Of a DNA stretch of 64,000 nt, positions 8,578-16,943 are shown piece by piece (the stretch's first letter is position 1; the number at the start of each line of letters is the position of its first letter). The position numbers and the translations under genes are program-made. The stretch spans positions 1-64,000 of the forward strand of contig JAZRUI010000006.1 of assembly GCA_045652465.1 (NCBI GenBank). The letters are read 5' to 3'. The notes under the pieces are model-generated. The model worked only from the letters and a program-made list of their open reading frames with translations. It had not been told where the DNA came from and did no database searches. The DNA comes from SIG589 sp045652465 (GTDB taxonomy: Bacteria > Bacillota > Clostridia > Oscillospirales > Acutalibacteraceae).

Positions 8578-10959
8578 ATGGCTGCTAAAACAAAAGGAAG
8601 ACCCAAGAAAAGTTCAACAGCAACCAAAATTGAAAAGAAGACCGCTCAAAAGAAAATAAAGAACGGTCACCGTCAGGTTTCTTCAATAATATGGTTTGCG
8701 GTTGCGCTGTTTTTGCTTTTTGTTATTTGCATAAAGGGCGAAAATCTTTGGCTGCAGTTACATAATTTCTTATATGGCGTTTTTGGTTTTTGCGCTATAT
8801 TCCTTCCCATACTTATCGGCTTTGTTGCCGTTATGTATGCGATGGACAGGCTGCATGGCACTATTACCGCTAAGGTTGTTGAGTCGGCTATTTTGGTTAT
8901 GCTTATTGCCGCGGCGGTTGAGATTTTTATGGGTCGTCCCGCAATTACCTTTGGCTTGCATCTAAAAGCCGCTTATTTCACCGGAATTAAGGGCGGCGGT
9001 TGGATAGGCGCTTTAATCGGACGCCCGATTCTAAATGCTTTCGGAACTACCGGCGCGGGAATAACAATCGTTTTGCTCGCACTTGTATTCTTAATGCTTA
9101 TAACAGGAACAACCCTTATCGCACTTTTCAAGGCTCTTAAAAAGCCTGTTGAGAAATTCGGCGAGCATGCTGAAGAGGTTTATGGCGATGGGGAAGAATC
9201 CGAAGAGAATGAGGAAGAAAAGCCCCAAAAGAAAAACGAAAAGCGCAAGAAGGATTCGCGCTTTGTTGATATCTCGGTTGATGATATTCCGGTTGAGCGC
9301 GAACGCGTTAAGCCCGATATGAATGATATGCAACGCAAGGTTGTTGAAACATATCATGATGTTGAGAATAAGGAAGCTCCTGCTGTTGAAGCCGCCGCTC
9401 CCGAGGTTGTTGATGAGGCTCCCGCCGAGCCCGAAGCAGTAGTTGAGGAAAAGGATGATACCATCAAGAACAGCAGCGGTATTTCGCTTACTGATGATGG
9501 CTATCGTTTCCCGCCCATTTCCTTGCTTAACGAACCCAGATTTGAAGATTCCAAAACCGCAAGCTCCGATTTGGATGCAACTGCTACCCACCTTGTTGAT
9601 ACCCTTCGTAGCTTCGGCGTTGAAACAAGAATTGTTGATATCAGCCGCGGTCCTGCGGTTACAAGATATGAGCTTCAGCCCAGCGCAGGCGTTAAAATCA
9701 GCAAGATAACCAACCTTGCCAATGATATTGCGCTTAATTTGGCGGTTGCGGGCGTTCGAATTGAAGCTCCCATTCCGAATAAAGCCGCCGTTGGTATTGA
9801 GGTTCCCAACAAGCAAACCTGCGGCGTAACGGTTCGCGAGGTAATTGAATCTCCCGCGTTCTCGAATTCAAAGAGTAATTTAACGGTTGCTCTCGGTCGA
9901 GATATTGCAGGTAATGTTGTTGTTACCGATATCGCAAAAATGCCTCACGGACTTATTGCGGGCGCTACAGGTTCAGGTAAATCGGTTTGCATTAACTCGA
10001 TTATTGTCAGCCTGCTTTATAAATCAAGTCCTGATGATGTTAAGCTTTTGCTTATCGACCCCAAGGTTGTTGAGCTTGGAATTTATAACGGCATTCCGCA
10101 TTTGCTCGTTCCCGTTGTTACCGACCCGCGCAAGGCATCGGGCGCACTCGGCTGGGCAGTTAGCGAAATGGAAAAGCGCTATAAGATTTTTGCCGATAAC
10201 AATGTTCGCGACCTCTCAGGTTATAACAAGCTCGCCGAGCAAAGCGATGACCTCGTTAAGATGCCGCAAATCGTTATAATTATCGATGAGCTTGCCGACC
10301 TTATGATGACCGCTCCTCGCGAGGTTGAAGAGGCGATTTGCCGAATTGCTCAAAAGGCTCGTGCGGCAGGAATGCATTTAATTATCGCAACCCAGCGTCC
10401 TTCGGTTGATGTTGTTACAGGTCTTATTAAGGCTAATGTTCCTTCCCGTATAGCATTTACCGTTTCTTCGCAGGTTGACAGCCGAACCATCCTTGATGTT
10501 GGCGGTGCTGAAAAACTTTTAGGTCGCGGCGATATGCTCTTTAGCCCCGTTGGTGCAACCAAGGCAAACCGCGTTCAAGGCTGCTTCGTAAGCGATGAAG
10601 AGGTTGAGGCGGTTGTTGAATATGTTAAGGCCGACCACACCACCGAATACGATGAGGATGTAATTCATGAGATTGAGCGTCAGGCGGCGGTTGAGAAAAA
10701 GCAAAAAACAGGTCTTCCTGAGGATGGCCCCGCTGATGACCCCATGCTTCAAAATGCTATTGCAGTTGTTGTTGAGGCGGGACAGGCATCAACCTCGCTG
10801 CTTCAGCGCAAGTTAAAGTTAGGCTACGCCAGAGCGGCAAGAATCATCGATGAAATGTCCGAGCGCGGAATAATCGGTCCCTTTGAGGGCGCAAAACCGC
10901 GTCAGGTTTTGATAACTAAGGCACAGCTGCAGGAAATGCAGGCAAGAAACGATGAGTAA
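8578..10959 (+). CDS. ftsK: DNA translocase FtsK/SpoIIIE
   Basis: Septal DNA pump, moving chromosomes through the closing division or sporulation septum. Domain order: basic N-tail, four transmembrane helices (about 35-180), an acidic Ala/Pro/Glu-rich linker (about 200-300), the alpha/beta translocase region, Walker A GATGSGKS (about 461), Walker B IVIIIDELADLMM, and the C-terminal gamma winged helix (LLQRKLKLGYARAARIID) that reads polar sequences. ATG 8578 is chosen because GGAGATG precedes it; an earlier in-frame ATG at 8545 has no ribosome site. The 793-residue length is typical. Co-occurrence with sigE and SASP genes makes a SpoIIIE role in spores likely. Confidence 0.97.
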   Translation: MAAKTKGRPKKSSTATKIEKKTAQKKIKNGHRQVSSIIWFAVALFLLFVICIKGENLWLQLHNFLYGVFGFCAIFLPILIGFVAVMYAMDRLHGTITAKVVESAILVMLIAAAVEIFMGRPAITFGLHLKAAYFTGIKGGGWIGALIGRPILNAFGTTGAGITIVLLALVFLMLITGTTLIALFKALKKPVEKFGEHAEEVYGDGEESEENEEEKPQKKNEKRKKDSRFVDISVDDIPVERERVKPDMNDMQRKVVETYHDVENKEAPAVEAAAPEVVDEAPAEPEAVVEEKDDTIKNSSGISLTDDGYRFPPISLLNEPRFEDSKTASSDLDATATHLVDTLRSFGVETRIVDISRGPAVTRYELQPSAGVKISKITNLANDIALNLAVAGVRIEAPIPNKAAVGIEVPNKQTCGVTVREVIESPAFSNSKSNLTVALGRDIAGNVVVTDIAKMPHGLIAGATGSGKSVCINSIIVSLLYKSSPDDVKLLLIDPKVVELGIYNGIPHLLVPVVTDPRKASGALGWAVSEMEKRYKIFADNNVRDLSGYNKLAEQSDDLVKMPQIVIIIDELADLMMTAPREVEEAICRIAQKARAAGMHLIIATQRPSVDVVTGLIKANVPSRIAFTVSSQVDSRTILDVGGAEKLLGRGDMLFSPVGATKANRVQGCFVSDEEVEAVVEYVKADHTTEYDEDVIHEIERQAAVEKKQKTGLPEDGPADDPMLQNAIAVVVEAGQASTSLLQRKLKLGYARAARIIDEMSERGIIGPFEGAKPRQVLITKAQLQEMQARNDE

Positions 10960-11836
10960 ACGCATAAGGCTTGCTCTCGTTTCTTTCGGATGCCTTGCGC
11001 TGATGCTCGCTTCTTGCATAGTTTATTTCAACCATGGTTTCGATAAGCTTGCTATGAAATTGGGGATTAGCAATAAGTATCCCTATAATTTCGTGCGGTT
11101 TATCGATGTTGGTCAAGGCGATTGCACGCTTATTCATTCGGATGGCAAATATGTTTTAATTGATACGGGCAGTAACGAGGATGATGGTCTTGCCTTATCC
11201 AAAAAACTGCGCGACTACAATATAAAACGCATCGAATGCATTATAATTAGCCACGATGATGACGACCATGCAGGCGGCCTTTACAAAATCCTTCAAGATT
11301 TTGATGTTGAGGCAATTATTTGCAGCAGTTATTCCTTTAGAGATAAAGAGTCTAATCTATATAAGACGGTTGAGCTTGCTAACGAAAAGGGAACAGCTCT
11401 CTTGGATGTTAAGGTCGGCGATAAATTGTTCTTCGGCTTTGCCGAGTTCAAGTTCTTATGGATTGATGGAGAAACAACCTCTAATAACAACCGCAGTCTT
11501 GTGACCCGCGTATCGTTAGATGGTTCAACTTTTCTCTTCACGGGTGATATCAATTCTACTGTTGAAAAACGCATCCTTGAAAGCGATATCGATGTTAAAT
11601 GCGATATTTACAAAGCGGCACATCACGGTAGCGCTTGGTCGAGCAGCGAAGAATTTTTAGATGCAGCCCGTCCCGCTTATTGCGTTGTCAGCTGCAGCAA
11701 GGATAATATGTATGGTTTCCCGACCGAAGCATTTTTAAAGCGAATAAGCGAGCGCGGTATTAAACTTTATAAAACCTATGAACGAGGCGATATAACCTTT
11801 AATACAACCAAGGCAAATGTTTCGTTCAAAAAATAA
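10952..11836 (+). CDS. ComEC-type metallo-beta-lactamase-fold lipoprotein
   Basis: The N-terminus is a lipoprotein signal (basic start, hydrophobic stretch, lipobox LASC), so the enzyme should sit on the outer face of the membrane. From about residue 48 it matches the ComEC/Rec2 C-terminal hydrolase domain: RFIDVGQGDCTLI, DTGSN, and the metal motif HDDDDHAGG (H-x-D-D-x-D-H form), followed by FTGDIN and AAHHGSAWSSS. The channel part of ComEC is absent, so it is a stand-alone hydrolase, possibly acting on extracellular nucleic acid; substrate unknown. Its start overlaps the end of ftsK by 8 bp (ATGAGTAA), so it is probably translated from the ftsK message. Confidence 0.85.
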   Translation: MSKRIRLALVSFGCLALMLASCIVYFNHGFDKLAMKLGISNKYPYNFVRFIDVGQGDCTLIHSDGKYVLIDTGSNEDDGLALSKKLRDYNIKRIECIIISHDDDDHAGGLYKILQDFDVEAIICSSYSFRDKESNLYKTVELANEKGTALLDVKVGDKLFFGFAEFKFLWIDGETTSNNNRSLVTRVSLDGSTFLFTGDINSTVEKRILESDIDVKCDIYKAAHHGSAWSSSEEFLDAARPAYCVVSCSKDNMYGFPTEAFLKRISERGIKLYKTYERGDITFNTTKANVSFKK

Positions 11837-11860
11837 ATGCAGCCTTTCGACTGCATTTAA
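11835..11860. terminator. Bidirectional hairpin between converging genes
   Basis: AAATGCAG and CTGCATTT form an 8-bp stem with an 8-nt loop. On the minus strand it is followed by ATTTATTTTTT, so it acts best for the DUF378 gene; on the plus strand the T tract is short. Confidence 0.65.
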
Positions 11861-11868
11861 AAGTTCTG

Positions 11869-12087
11869 TTATTCGCGGTTAACATCCGCAACGGTTTCAT
11901 CGTTTTCTCTGAATAACAGGGAAATACACCAAATACCCGCAAGGGCAATAACGGTGTAAACAATTCTGCTGATAAGAGCATCGCTGCCGCCAAATAACCA
12001 AGCAACAAGGTCGAATTGGAAAAGACCAACGCTGCCCCAGTTAAGAGCGCCAACGATAATCAGCAACAAGCAGATTTTATCAAGCAT
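11869..12087 (-). CDS. DUF378 family small membrane protein
   Basis: A 72-residue protein with the DUF378 signature LNWGSVGLF after a first hydrophobic helix, then a second helix (RIVYTVIALAGIWCI). Function is not known for the family. A good ribosome site (AAGGAGTG, minus strand) precedes ATG 12087. It is monocistronic, convergent with the hydrolase lipoprotein and divergent from rhaB. Members are widespread in Firmicutes and often associated with stress or sporulation regulons, but nothing here shows that. Confidence 0.85.
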   Translation of the reverse strand: MLDKICLLLIIVGALNWGSVGLFQFDLVAWLFGGSDALISRIVYTVIALAGIWCISLLFRENDETVADVNRE

Positions 12088-12170
12088 CGTTTTTCACTCC
12101 TTTTTATATTGCATTAAATAGTTTTATCATTTATATTTAAATTATACATAAAGCGTTTGGAGGATTTTTT

Positions 12171-13637
12171 ATGGAAACAAAAAGAGTTTTAGCCTTCGAT
12201 TTCGGCGCTTCCAGCGGTAGAGCAATGATTGCCTCTCTCAAAGACGGAAAAATCGAAATGAAGGAAATTCACCGTTTTGCAAACGACCCCGTTTTGGTTG
12301 GAGAGCGCCTTTCTTGGGATATACTCCGCCTTTATCATGAGATAAAGCAGGGCATCGTTCTTGCGGTTCAAGATGGCGGTTTTGATGCTATCGGTATTGA
12401 TACCTGGGGCGTTGACTTCGGTCTTATCAATTCTTATGGCGAGCTTATAGGAAATCCTGCAAACTATCGCGATACCAGAACCGAGGGTATGCCTGAAGAG
12501 GTTTATAAAATCATTTCGGAGCAGGAGATTTATTCTACTGCAGGAATTCAAAAAATGAATTTCAACACCCTCTATCAGCTTTATTATTTGGCTAAATATC
12601 GTCCTTCCGTTTTGGCTGAGGCTGAAAGCTTCTTGATGATTCCCGACCTTTTTGCATATTTCTTAACCGGCAAGAAGCGCTTGGAATACACTAACGCTTC
12701 AACCACTAATATTCTTGATGCCAAAACCAAGAAGATAAACAAGGATATGCTCGAGCGCCTCGGAATCAAGAGCGATATTTTCCCCGAAATGATTTTCCCG
12801 GGCCAAACCTATGGTAATCTCTTGCCCGAGATTTGCGAAGAGCTGCACTGCGACAGCGTTCCCGTTATCGCCGTTCCCACCCATGATACCGCTTCGGCTG
12901 TTTATGCCGTTCCCACCAAGGAAAAGGATTATGCATACATAAGCTGCGGAACCTGGTCGCTTTTCGGAACCGTTATTGATGAGCCGATTCTTTCGGAAGA
13001 GTCGAGAATGATTGGTTTCACCAATGAAGGCGCATACGACGGAAAAATTCGTTATCTCCGCAACATTATGGGCCTTTGGCTTATCCAGCAGTCGAGAGGC
13101 GAATGGAAGCGTCAGGGACTTAATGTTTCCTTTGATGAAATGGAAAACAGCGCTCGCGCAGCCGAACCCTTCAAATGCTTTATAAACCCCGATGCGGTTG
13201 ATTTCGTAGCTCCCGGAAATATGCCTAAGCGTGTAACCGAGTTTTGTCGCCGCAGCGGTCAGTTTGTTCCCGAAACCATGGGCGAGGTTTTGCGTTGTAT
13301 CTATCAAAGCCTTGCTATGAAATATCGCCTTGCCATTGAGGAGATGCAAAAGATAACCGGCAAAAAATATGAATGCATCTATATGATTGGCGGCGGCATT
13401 AAGGACAAGCTGCTTTGCCAGTTAACTGCCGATGCTTGCGGAATTAAGGTAATGGCAGGTCCCGTTGAGGCAACCGTAACAGGCAATATTGTTACTTTGT
13501 TCAACGCCTTCGGTCTTATAGAGAACGAAGAGCAGGCAAAGGACATTATCATTAACAGCACCGATGTTAAAACCTTTATGCCGCAAAACACCGAGGACTG
13601 GGCAAGCAATTGCGACAACTATAAGAAAATACTGTAA
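12171..13637 (+). CDS. rhaB: Rhamnulokinase (FGGY family)
   Basis: Phosphorylates L-rhamnulose at O-1 in rhamnose breakdown. FGGY sugar-kinase features: N-terminal ATPase core FDFGASSGRAM, GIDTWGVDFGLI, the second-domain CGTWSLFG, and the C-terminal adenosine motif MIGGGIKDKLLCQLTADA. The match to rhamnulokinases (ASSGRA, DTWGVDFG) is better than to xylulo- or fuculokinases. At 488 residues it is full length, with RBS TTGGAGG before ATG 12171. It stands alone: no isomerase, aldolase, mutarotase or regulator of rhamnose use is nearby, so the pathway must be completed elsewhere or the substrate differs. Confidence 0.92.
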   Translation: METKRVLAFDFGASSGRAMIASLKDGKIEMKEIHRFANDPVLVGERLSWDILRLYHEIKQGIVLAVQDGGFDAIGIDTWGVDFGLINSYGELIGNPANYRDTRTEGMPEEVYKIISEQEIYSTAGIQKMNFNTLYQLYYLAKYRPSVLAEAESFLMIPDLFAYFLTGKKRLEYTNASTTNILDAKTKKINKDMLERLGIKSDIFPEMIFPGQTYGNLLPEICEELHCDSVPVIAVPTHDTASAVYAVPTKEKDYAYISCGTWSLFGTVIDEPILSEESRMIGFTNEGAYDGKIRYLRNIMGLWLIQQSRGEWKRQGLNVSFDEMENSARAAEPFKCFINPDAVDFVAPGNMPKRVTEFCRRSGQFVPETMGEVLRCIYQSLAMKYRLAIEEMQKITGKKYECIYMIGGGIKDKLLCQLTADACGIKVMAGPVEATVTGNIVTLFNAFGLIENEEQAKDIIINSTDVKTFMPQNTEDWASNCDNYKKIL

Positions 13638-13681
13638 AAAAAGAACGGCCCCCGTTAGGACCGCCCTTTTATGGTCAACAC

Positions 13682-13867
13682 TTACTTAATGCTGTTCTCG
13701 TACGACTCGATCATTTTCTTTACCATCTGACCGCCGATAGAACCGGCCTGCTTAGAGGTAAGATCGCCGTTGTAACCCTGCTTGAGGTTAACGCCAACTT
13801 CGTTAGCAGCCTCCATCTTAAAACGATTGAGTGCTTCCTTTGCCTCAGGTACTACGTTCTTAGCCAT
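13682..13867 (-). CDS. Alpha/beta-type small acid-soluble spore protein
   Basis: DNA-binding protein that coats the chromosome in dormant spores. The 61-residue product shows both family signatures: the ALNRFKMEAANEVGV segment that includes the GPR germination protease site (around FKMEAANEVG) and the C-terminal GSIGGQMVKKMIE. RBS AAGGAGTG precedes ATG 13867. Monocistronic, as usual for ssp genes. The expected sigma-G promoter was searched for by eye in the 100 bp upstream and not confidently found. It is direct evidence that the organism makes endospores. Confidence 0.95.
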   Translation of the reverse strand: MAKNVVPEAKEALNRFKMEAANEVGVNLKQGYNGDLTSKQAGSIGGQMVKKMIESYENSIK

Positions 13868-14050
13868 TGTGTTTCACTCCTTATTTCTTTTTTCGCGTTT
13901 GCAATATTATCTTTTGCGCTTTAAACATTATTATTAAAGGTAAATATATGATATTTTTCATTTTCTTTGCAGGAAAAAAGGGGAATAACACAACATTAAT
14001 TTTGTAAATATATATTTGTATATATTTAAATAAAAAAAGGAGTTTTATTT

Positions 14051-15028
14051 ATGAAAAAGTTTTTCGCAGTAGTTTTGTGCTTGTGCCTTGTTTTAACAAT
14101 GGTAGCTTGCGGCGGAAAGAGCTCTTCGAGCGAGTATAAGCTCGGTATGGGCGTTGTTGCTGCAGCATCCGGCGAAGGCAAAGCAACCCTCGGCGGAACT
14201 GTTGCAACCGTGGTAATGGATTCCGACGGCAAAATCGTTGATTGCAAAATCGATACCTTCGATAATTCGGTTGGTATTGAGGGCGGCAAACTCAACGCTG
14301 ATGATCTTACCAAGACTTTCAAGACAAAGTATGAACTTGGTAACGATTATGCTATGAAGCAGTATTCCGGAATTCAGAAGGAATGGTTCGAGCAGGCTGA
14401 CTTCTTCGCAGATTATGTTGAAGGTCTTGATGCTGATGGTGTAGCAGCACTTGCTAACACCGCAAAAGATGATTCCGTTCTCCGTTCGGGATGCACCATT
14501 GATGTTTCCGAGTTTATCAAGGCTGTTGTTGCTGCTTGCAACGATAAGTATGCTAAATCCTTCAAGGCATCTGATTATAAGCTTGGCGTAGCAGTTGTTT
14601 CGGCTGTTGCTGCAGGTGATTCTTCCGATGTAGTTGATGGCGAAGGCAAGGTTAAATTCAGCGTTAATGTAAGCGCTGCTGTTGCTGACAAGGATGGCAA
14701 AACCGTTGCCGCTCTTGTTGACACCTTAGAGCCCACCGTTAAGTTTGATGCTGCAGGCAAGGTAACCAACGCTGCCGATAAGATTTCCACCAAGAAAGAG
14801 CTTGGTGCGGATTATGGCATGAAGCAGTATTCCGGCATCGGCAAAGAGTGGTTCGAGCAGGCAGGCGCTTTTGAAGATTTCATCGCAGGTCTTGATGCAA
14901 CAGGCATCAACAGCATCGCTTTGAATGCTGACAAGAAGGCTGAGGATGGCATCTTAAAGGCAGGTTGCTCCATGATGGTTGACGGCTTTATCGGAGCCGC
15001 ATTCAAGGCAGTTACCAACGCAAAATAA
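14051..15028 (+). CDS. Lipoprotein with two tandem FMN-binding-like domains
   Basis: Secreted lipoprotein: signal peptide with lipobox ending at Cys20. The mature part is an internal duplication, residues about 29-163 and 176-320. Both copies run YKLG-x-(V)V, a glycine-poor beta region, YELG/KELG-xDY-x-MKQYSGI-x-KEWFEQA, and end in a short motif plus amphipathic helix: SGCT (146-149) in copy 1 and AGCS (304-307) in copy 2. The position and following helix match the [ST]GA[ST] flavinylation site of FMN-binding domain proteins, but Ala is replaced by Cys in both. It converges on apbE, 34 bp away, next to rnf. It may be an extracellular electron carrier or a relative that lost the flavin; function is unproven. 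Confidence 0.7.
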   Translation: MKKFFAVVLCLCLVLTMVACGGKSSSSEYKLGMGVVAAASGEGKATLGGTVATVVMDSDGKIVDCKIDTFDNSVGIEGGKLNADDLTKTFKTKYELGNDYAMKQYSGIQKEWFEQADFFADYVEGLDADGVAALANTAKDDSVLRSGCTIDVSEFIKAVVAACNDKYAKSFKASDYKLGVAVVSAVAAGDSSDVVDGEGKVKFSVNVSAAVADKDGKTVAALVDTLEPTVKFDAAGKVTNAADKISTKKELGADYGMKQYSGIGKEWFEQAGAFEDFIAGLDATGINSIALNADKKAEDGILKAGCSMMVDGFIGAAFKAVTNAK

Positions 15029-15030
15029 TT

Positions 15031-15065
15031 AAAAAAGGCAGGAGTTAACTCCTGCCTTTTTTTAT
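15031..15065. terminator. Bidirectional terminator between lipoprotein gene and apbE
   Basis: Perfect stem AAAAAAGGCAGGAG/CTCCTGCCTTTTTT with TTAA loop, A and T tracts on both sides, so it can end transcription from either strand. Confidence 0.92.
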
Positions 15066-16090
15066 TCTATCATAAAGTCTTTAAAATTGCCGAAATATTC
15101 GCGTTTTCCATCAGGGAAGACCCACATTACTCCTATAGAGTCCTCGCGTCCTGCGAGGGCTTTTTTTGCATCCTCGAGCGACATATTAAATAACGCTGTC
15201 GATAAAACATCGGCTTCGGCACAATTTTCGGTTAAAACCGAAACTGCCAAATAGTTGTTTTCGGGCATTAGGGTGTCGGGGTCGATTATATGGTGATATC
15301 TAACTCCGTCAACCTCGAAGAAGCGTTGATAAGAGCCGCTGGTTGAAAGGGCATAATTTTTCGGAGAAACAATAGGGGCATAACTGCTTGTGCTGATGGG
15401 GTTTTCAACAGCAACCGTCCAGTCTTGACCGTCGCCGCGGGTGCCGAGCATTTTAACCATTCCGCCAAAGTTCAGCGCATATCCCGAAATGCCACGGTCG
15501 GATAGATATTCATAAACCTTTTGCATGGCGTAGCCCTTAGCAACCGAGCCAACATCAATGCGCATTTGGGGGTCATTCAAGAAAATCGTTGAATTGTTTT
15601 TATCGATAATAATATCGTTAATGTTGCAATGCTTTGAGGCTTCCAATAGCGAATTCATATCGGGGATAGAGGCGGCGTTTGATTCGCCAGAAGCGTTTAG
15701 GCGGGCATTATGCCAAAGTCTTAAAACGCTTCCCATCGCTATATTGGTCTGGCCATTTGTCAGGCTATGCATTTCTTTTGAAAACTCAATTAAATCGATA
15801 AGCTCTTTATCAACAACGGGCGCCTCTTTTTTGGCGTTGTTAATTGTATAAATATTATTGATTCCGTTATAGCTGTTATAAATATCGAAAAGCTTATGAT
15901 ATTTATCGAGCAGTGGTTCTATTTCGTCGCAAACCGCAGTAAAATCTTTTTCGCTGTTTTCGTAGCCAATAATGGTTACCACAGTATCGAAATAATCGAT
16001 ATATGTCTTTTGAAAACGCTTTTCTTGCTTGCAACCGCATAACGAGAGCAAAACTAAAAAAGCGCTGCACAAAGCAAATAATCGCCTCAT
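15062..16090 (-). CDS. apbE: FAD:protein FMN transferase ApbE (lipoprotein)
   Basis: Covalently attaches FMN to threonine residues of exported redox proteins. The N-terminus is a lipoprotein signal with lipobox LCGC, and the body has the ApbE marks: FDTVVTI, NIAMGSVLRLWH, the conserved RIDVGSVAKGYA, NFGGMVKMLG and HHIIDPDT with Mg ligands, ending near ENCAEADVLSTALF. Length 342 is usual. It is the last gene of the minus-strand rnf cluster, 12 bp after the Gx transporter gene, so its natural clients are RnfG and RnfD and perhaps the neighbouring duplicated-domain lipoprotein. Confidence 0.95.
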   Translation of the reverse strand: MRRLFALCSAFLVLLSLCGCKQEKRFQKTYIDYFDTVVTIIGYENSEKDFTAVCDEIEPLLDKYHKLFDIYNSYNGINNIYTINNAKKEAPVVDKELIDLIEFSKEMHSLTNGQTNIAMGSVLRLWHNARLNASGESNAASIPDMNSLLEASKHCNINDIIIDKNNSTIFLNDPQMRIDVGSVAKGYAMQKVYEYLSDRGISGYALNFGGMVKMLGTRGDGQDWTVAVENPISTSSYAPIVSPKNYALSTSGSYQRFFEVDGVRYHHIIDPDTLMPENNYLAVSVLTENCAEADVLSTALFNMSLEDAKKALAGREDSIGVMWVFPDGKREYFGNFKDFMIE

Positions 16091-16102
16091 TTGGCAACTC
16101 CT

Positions 16103-16597
16103 TTATCTAATTCGGATTTTTGAAAAGCGCTTAATAATAAGTGCCGAAAGGATACCGATAACTGCACCCGTAAGTGTGCCCGAAATTATGAGAACGGGGA
16201 GATAGCCTAAAATGGCTTTGGTTCCCAAAATGAAAATGGCGGCGAGGATTTGCCCAACATTGTGCATAACTCCGCCAACAACACTTATTCCGACAAGGGA
16301 AAACAGATTAGTCTTTTTAAGTAGTGCCATGATGGAAAGGCTAAGTAGCGCGCCGCAAAAGCTATAGGCGAAGCTGATAAAGTTGCCAAAAAGCAGGGCG
16401 CATAGCGCTATTCGCGCGGCGGAAACAAGAGCTGCTTCCTTGATTCCAAGCTGGCATAGCGCAAATATGATGATTATATTTGCAAGTCCAACCTTAATTC
16501 CCGGAATGCTGACAAGCGGCGGAATTAAGGATTCAATATAAGAGAGGAGCATTGCTGCCGCCAAGCAAAATCCAAGCAGGGTTACTTTTTTAGGCAT
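16103..16597 (-). CDS. Gx transporter family membrane protein
   Basis: A 164-residue membrane protein with about five hydrophobic helices. It matches the family once labelled heptaprenyl diphosphate synthase component I: YIESLIPP, PGIKVGLANI, and the GNFISFAYSFCGALLS segment. The family is common in rnf/apbE operons of Firmicutes and has the look of a small ECF-like S component, so riboflavin or quinone-precursor transport has been suggested; none is shown here. RBS AGGAG precedes ATG 16597. It lies between the NusG-II gene and apbE. Confidence 0.82.
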   Translation of the reverse strand: MPKKVTLLGFCLAAAMLLSYIESLIPPLVSIPGIKVGLANIIIIFALCQLGIKEAALVSAARIALCALLFGNFISFAYSFCGALLSLSIMALLKKTNLFSLVGISVVGGVMHNVGQILAAIFILGTKAILGYLPVLIISGTLTGAVIGILSALIIKRFSKIRIR

Positions 16598-16621
16598 AAC
16601 AATCTCCTCTCAATTTAGCAT

Positions 16622-16942
16622 TTATTCAATAGTGATAATGATTTTATTCGGCAAGCAAACAATGGTTTCTCCGATTTCGTTAATCTTACCCTGATGCTCG
16701 CAAATCTTATCTCTACAGTTTGAATTTCTAACGAATGCGTTGCCATCCTCAATTACGAGGGTGGAATTTTTTAAATCAATTTCCTTATTATCATCCAAAG
16801 CATAGGTTCCGTATAACTTGCCGCCAATCTCGACCTTGGCTTTTGCGCCGTCTTCACGGGTTAGCAACAAGGCGATTAAGGCAATAATCGAAACTATCAA
16901 AAGCGATGCAATAAGGATAATATCGTTTTTGCGGAATTTCAT
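16622..16942 (-). CDS. NusG domain II-containing membrane-anchored protein
   Basis: A 106-residue protein: basic start, one helix (about 9-27), then a small beta domain of the NusG-II type with the pattern NSNCRDKICEHQGKI and CLPNKIII, including a CxxxxC pair. Such proteins are regularly encoded in rnf operons and near Gx transporters; role unknown, perhaps assembly. Start at ATG 16942 just one base after the rnfB stop (16944) is favoured over an upstream in-frame codon within rnfB. Confidence 0.8.
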   Translation of the reverse strand: MKFRKNDIILIASLLIVSIIALIALLLTREDGAKAKVEIGGKLYGTYALDDNKEIDLKNSTLVIEDGNAFVRNSNCRDKICEHQGKINEIGETIVCLPNKIIITIE

Positions 16943-16943
16943 C

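Noticed and set aside
9091..9816. 241-codon open frame on the minus strand within ftsK
   Set aside because: Shadow of the ftsK frame; Asn/Gly-rich composition typical of antisense reading and no start signal.
13640..13676. Hairpin AACGG/CCGTT followed by GACCGCCCTTTT as terminator of rhaB
   Set aside because: The stem is only 5 bp and the T tract is not adjacent; too weak to list as a terminator.
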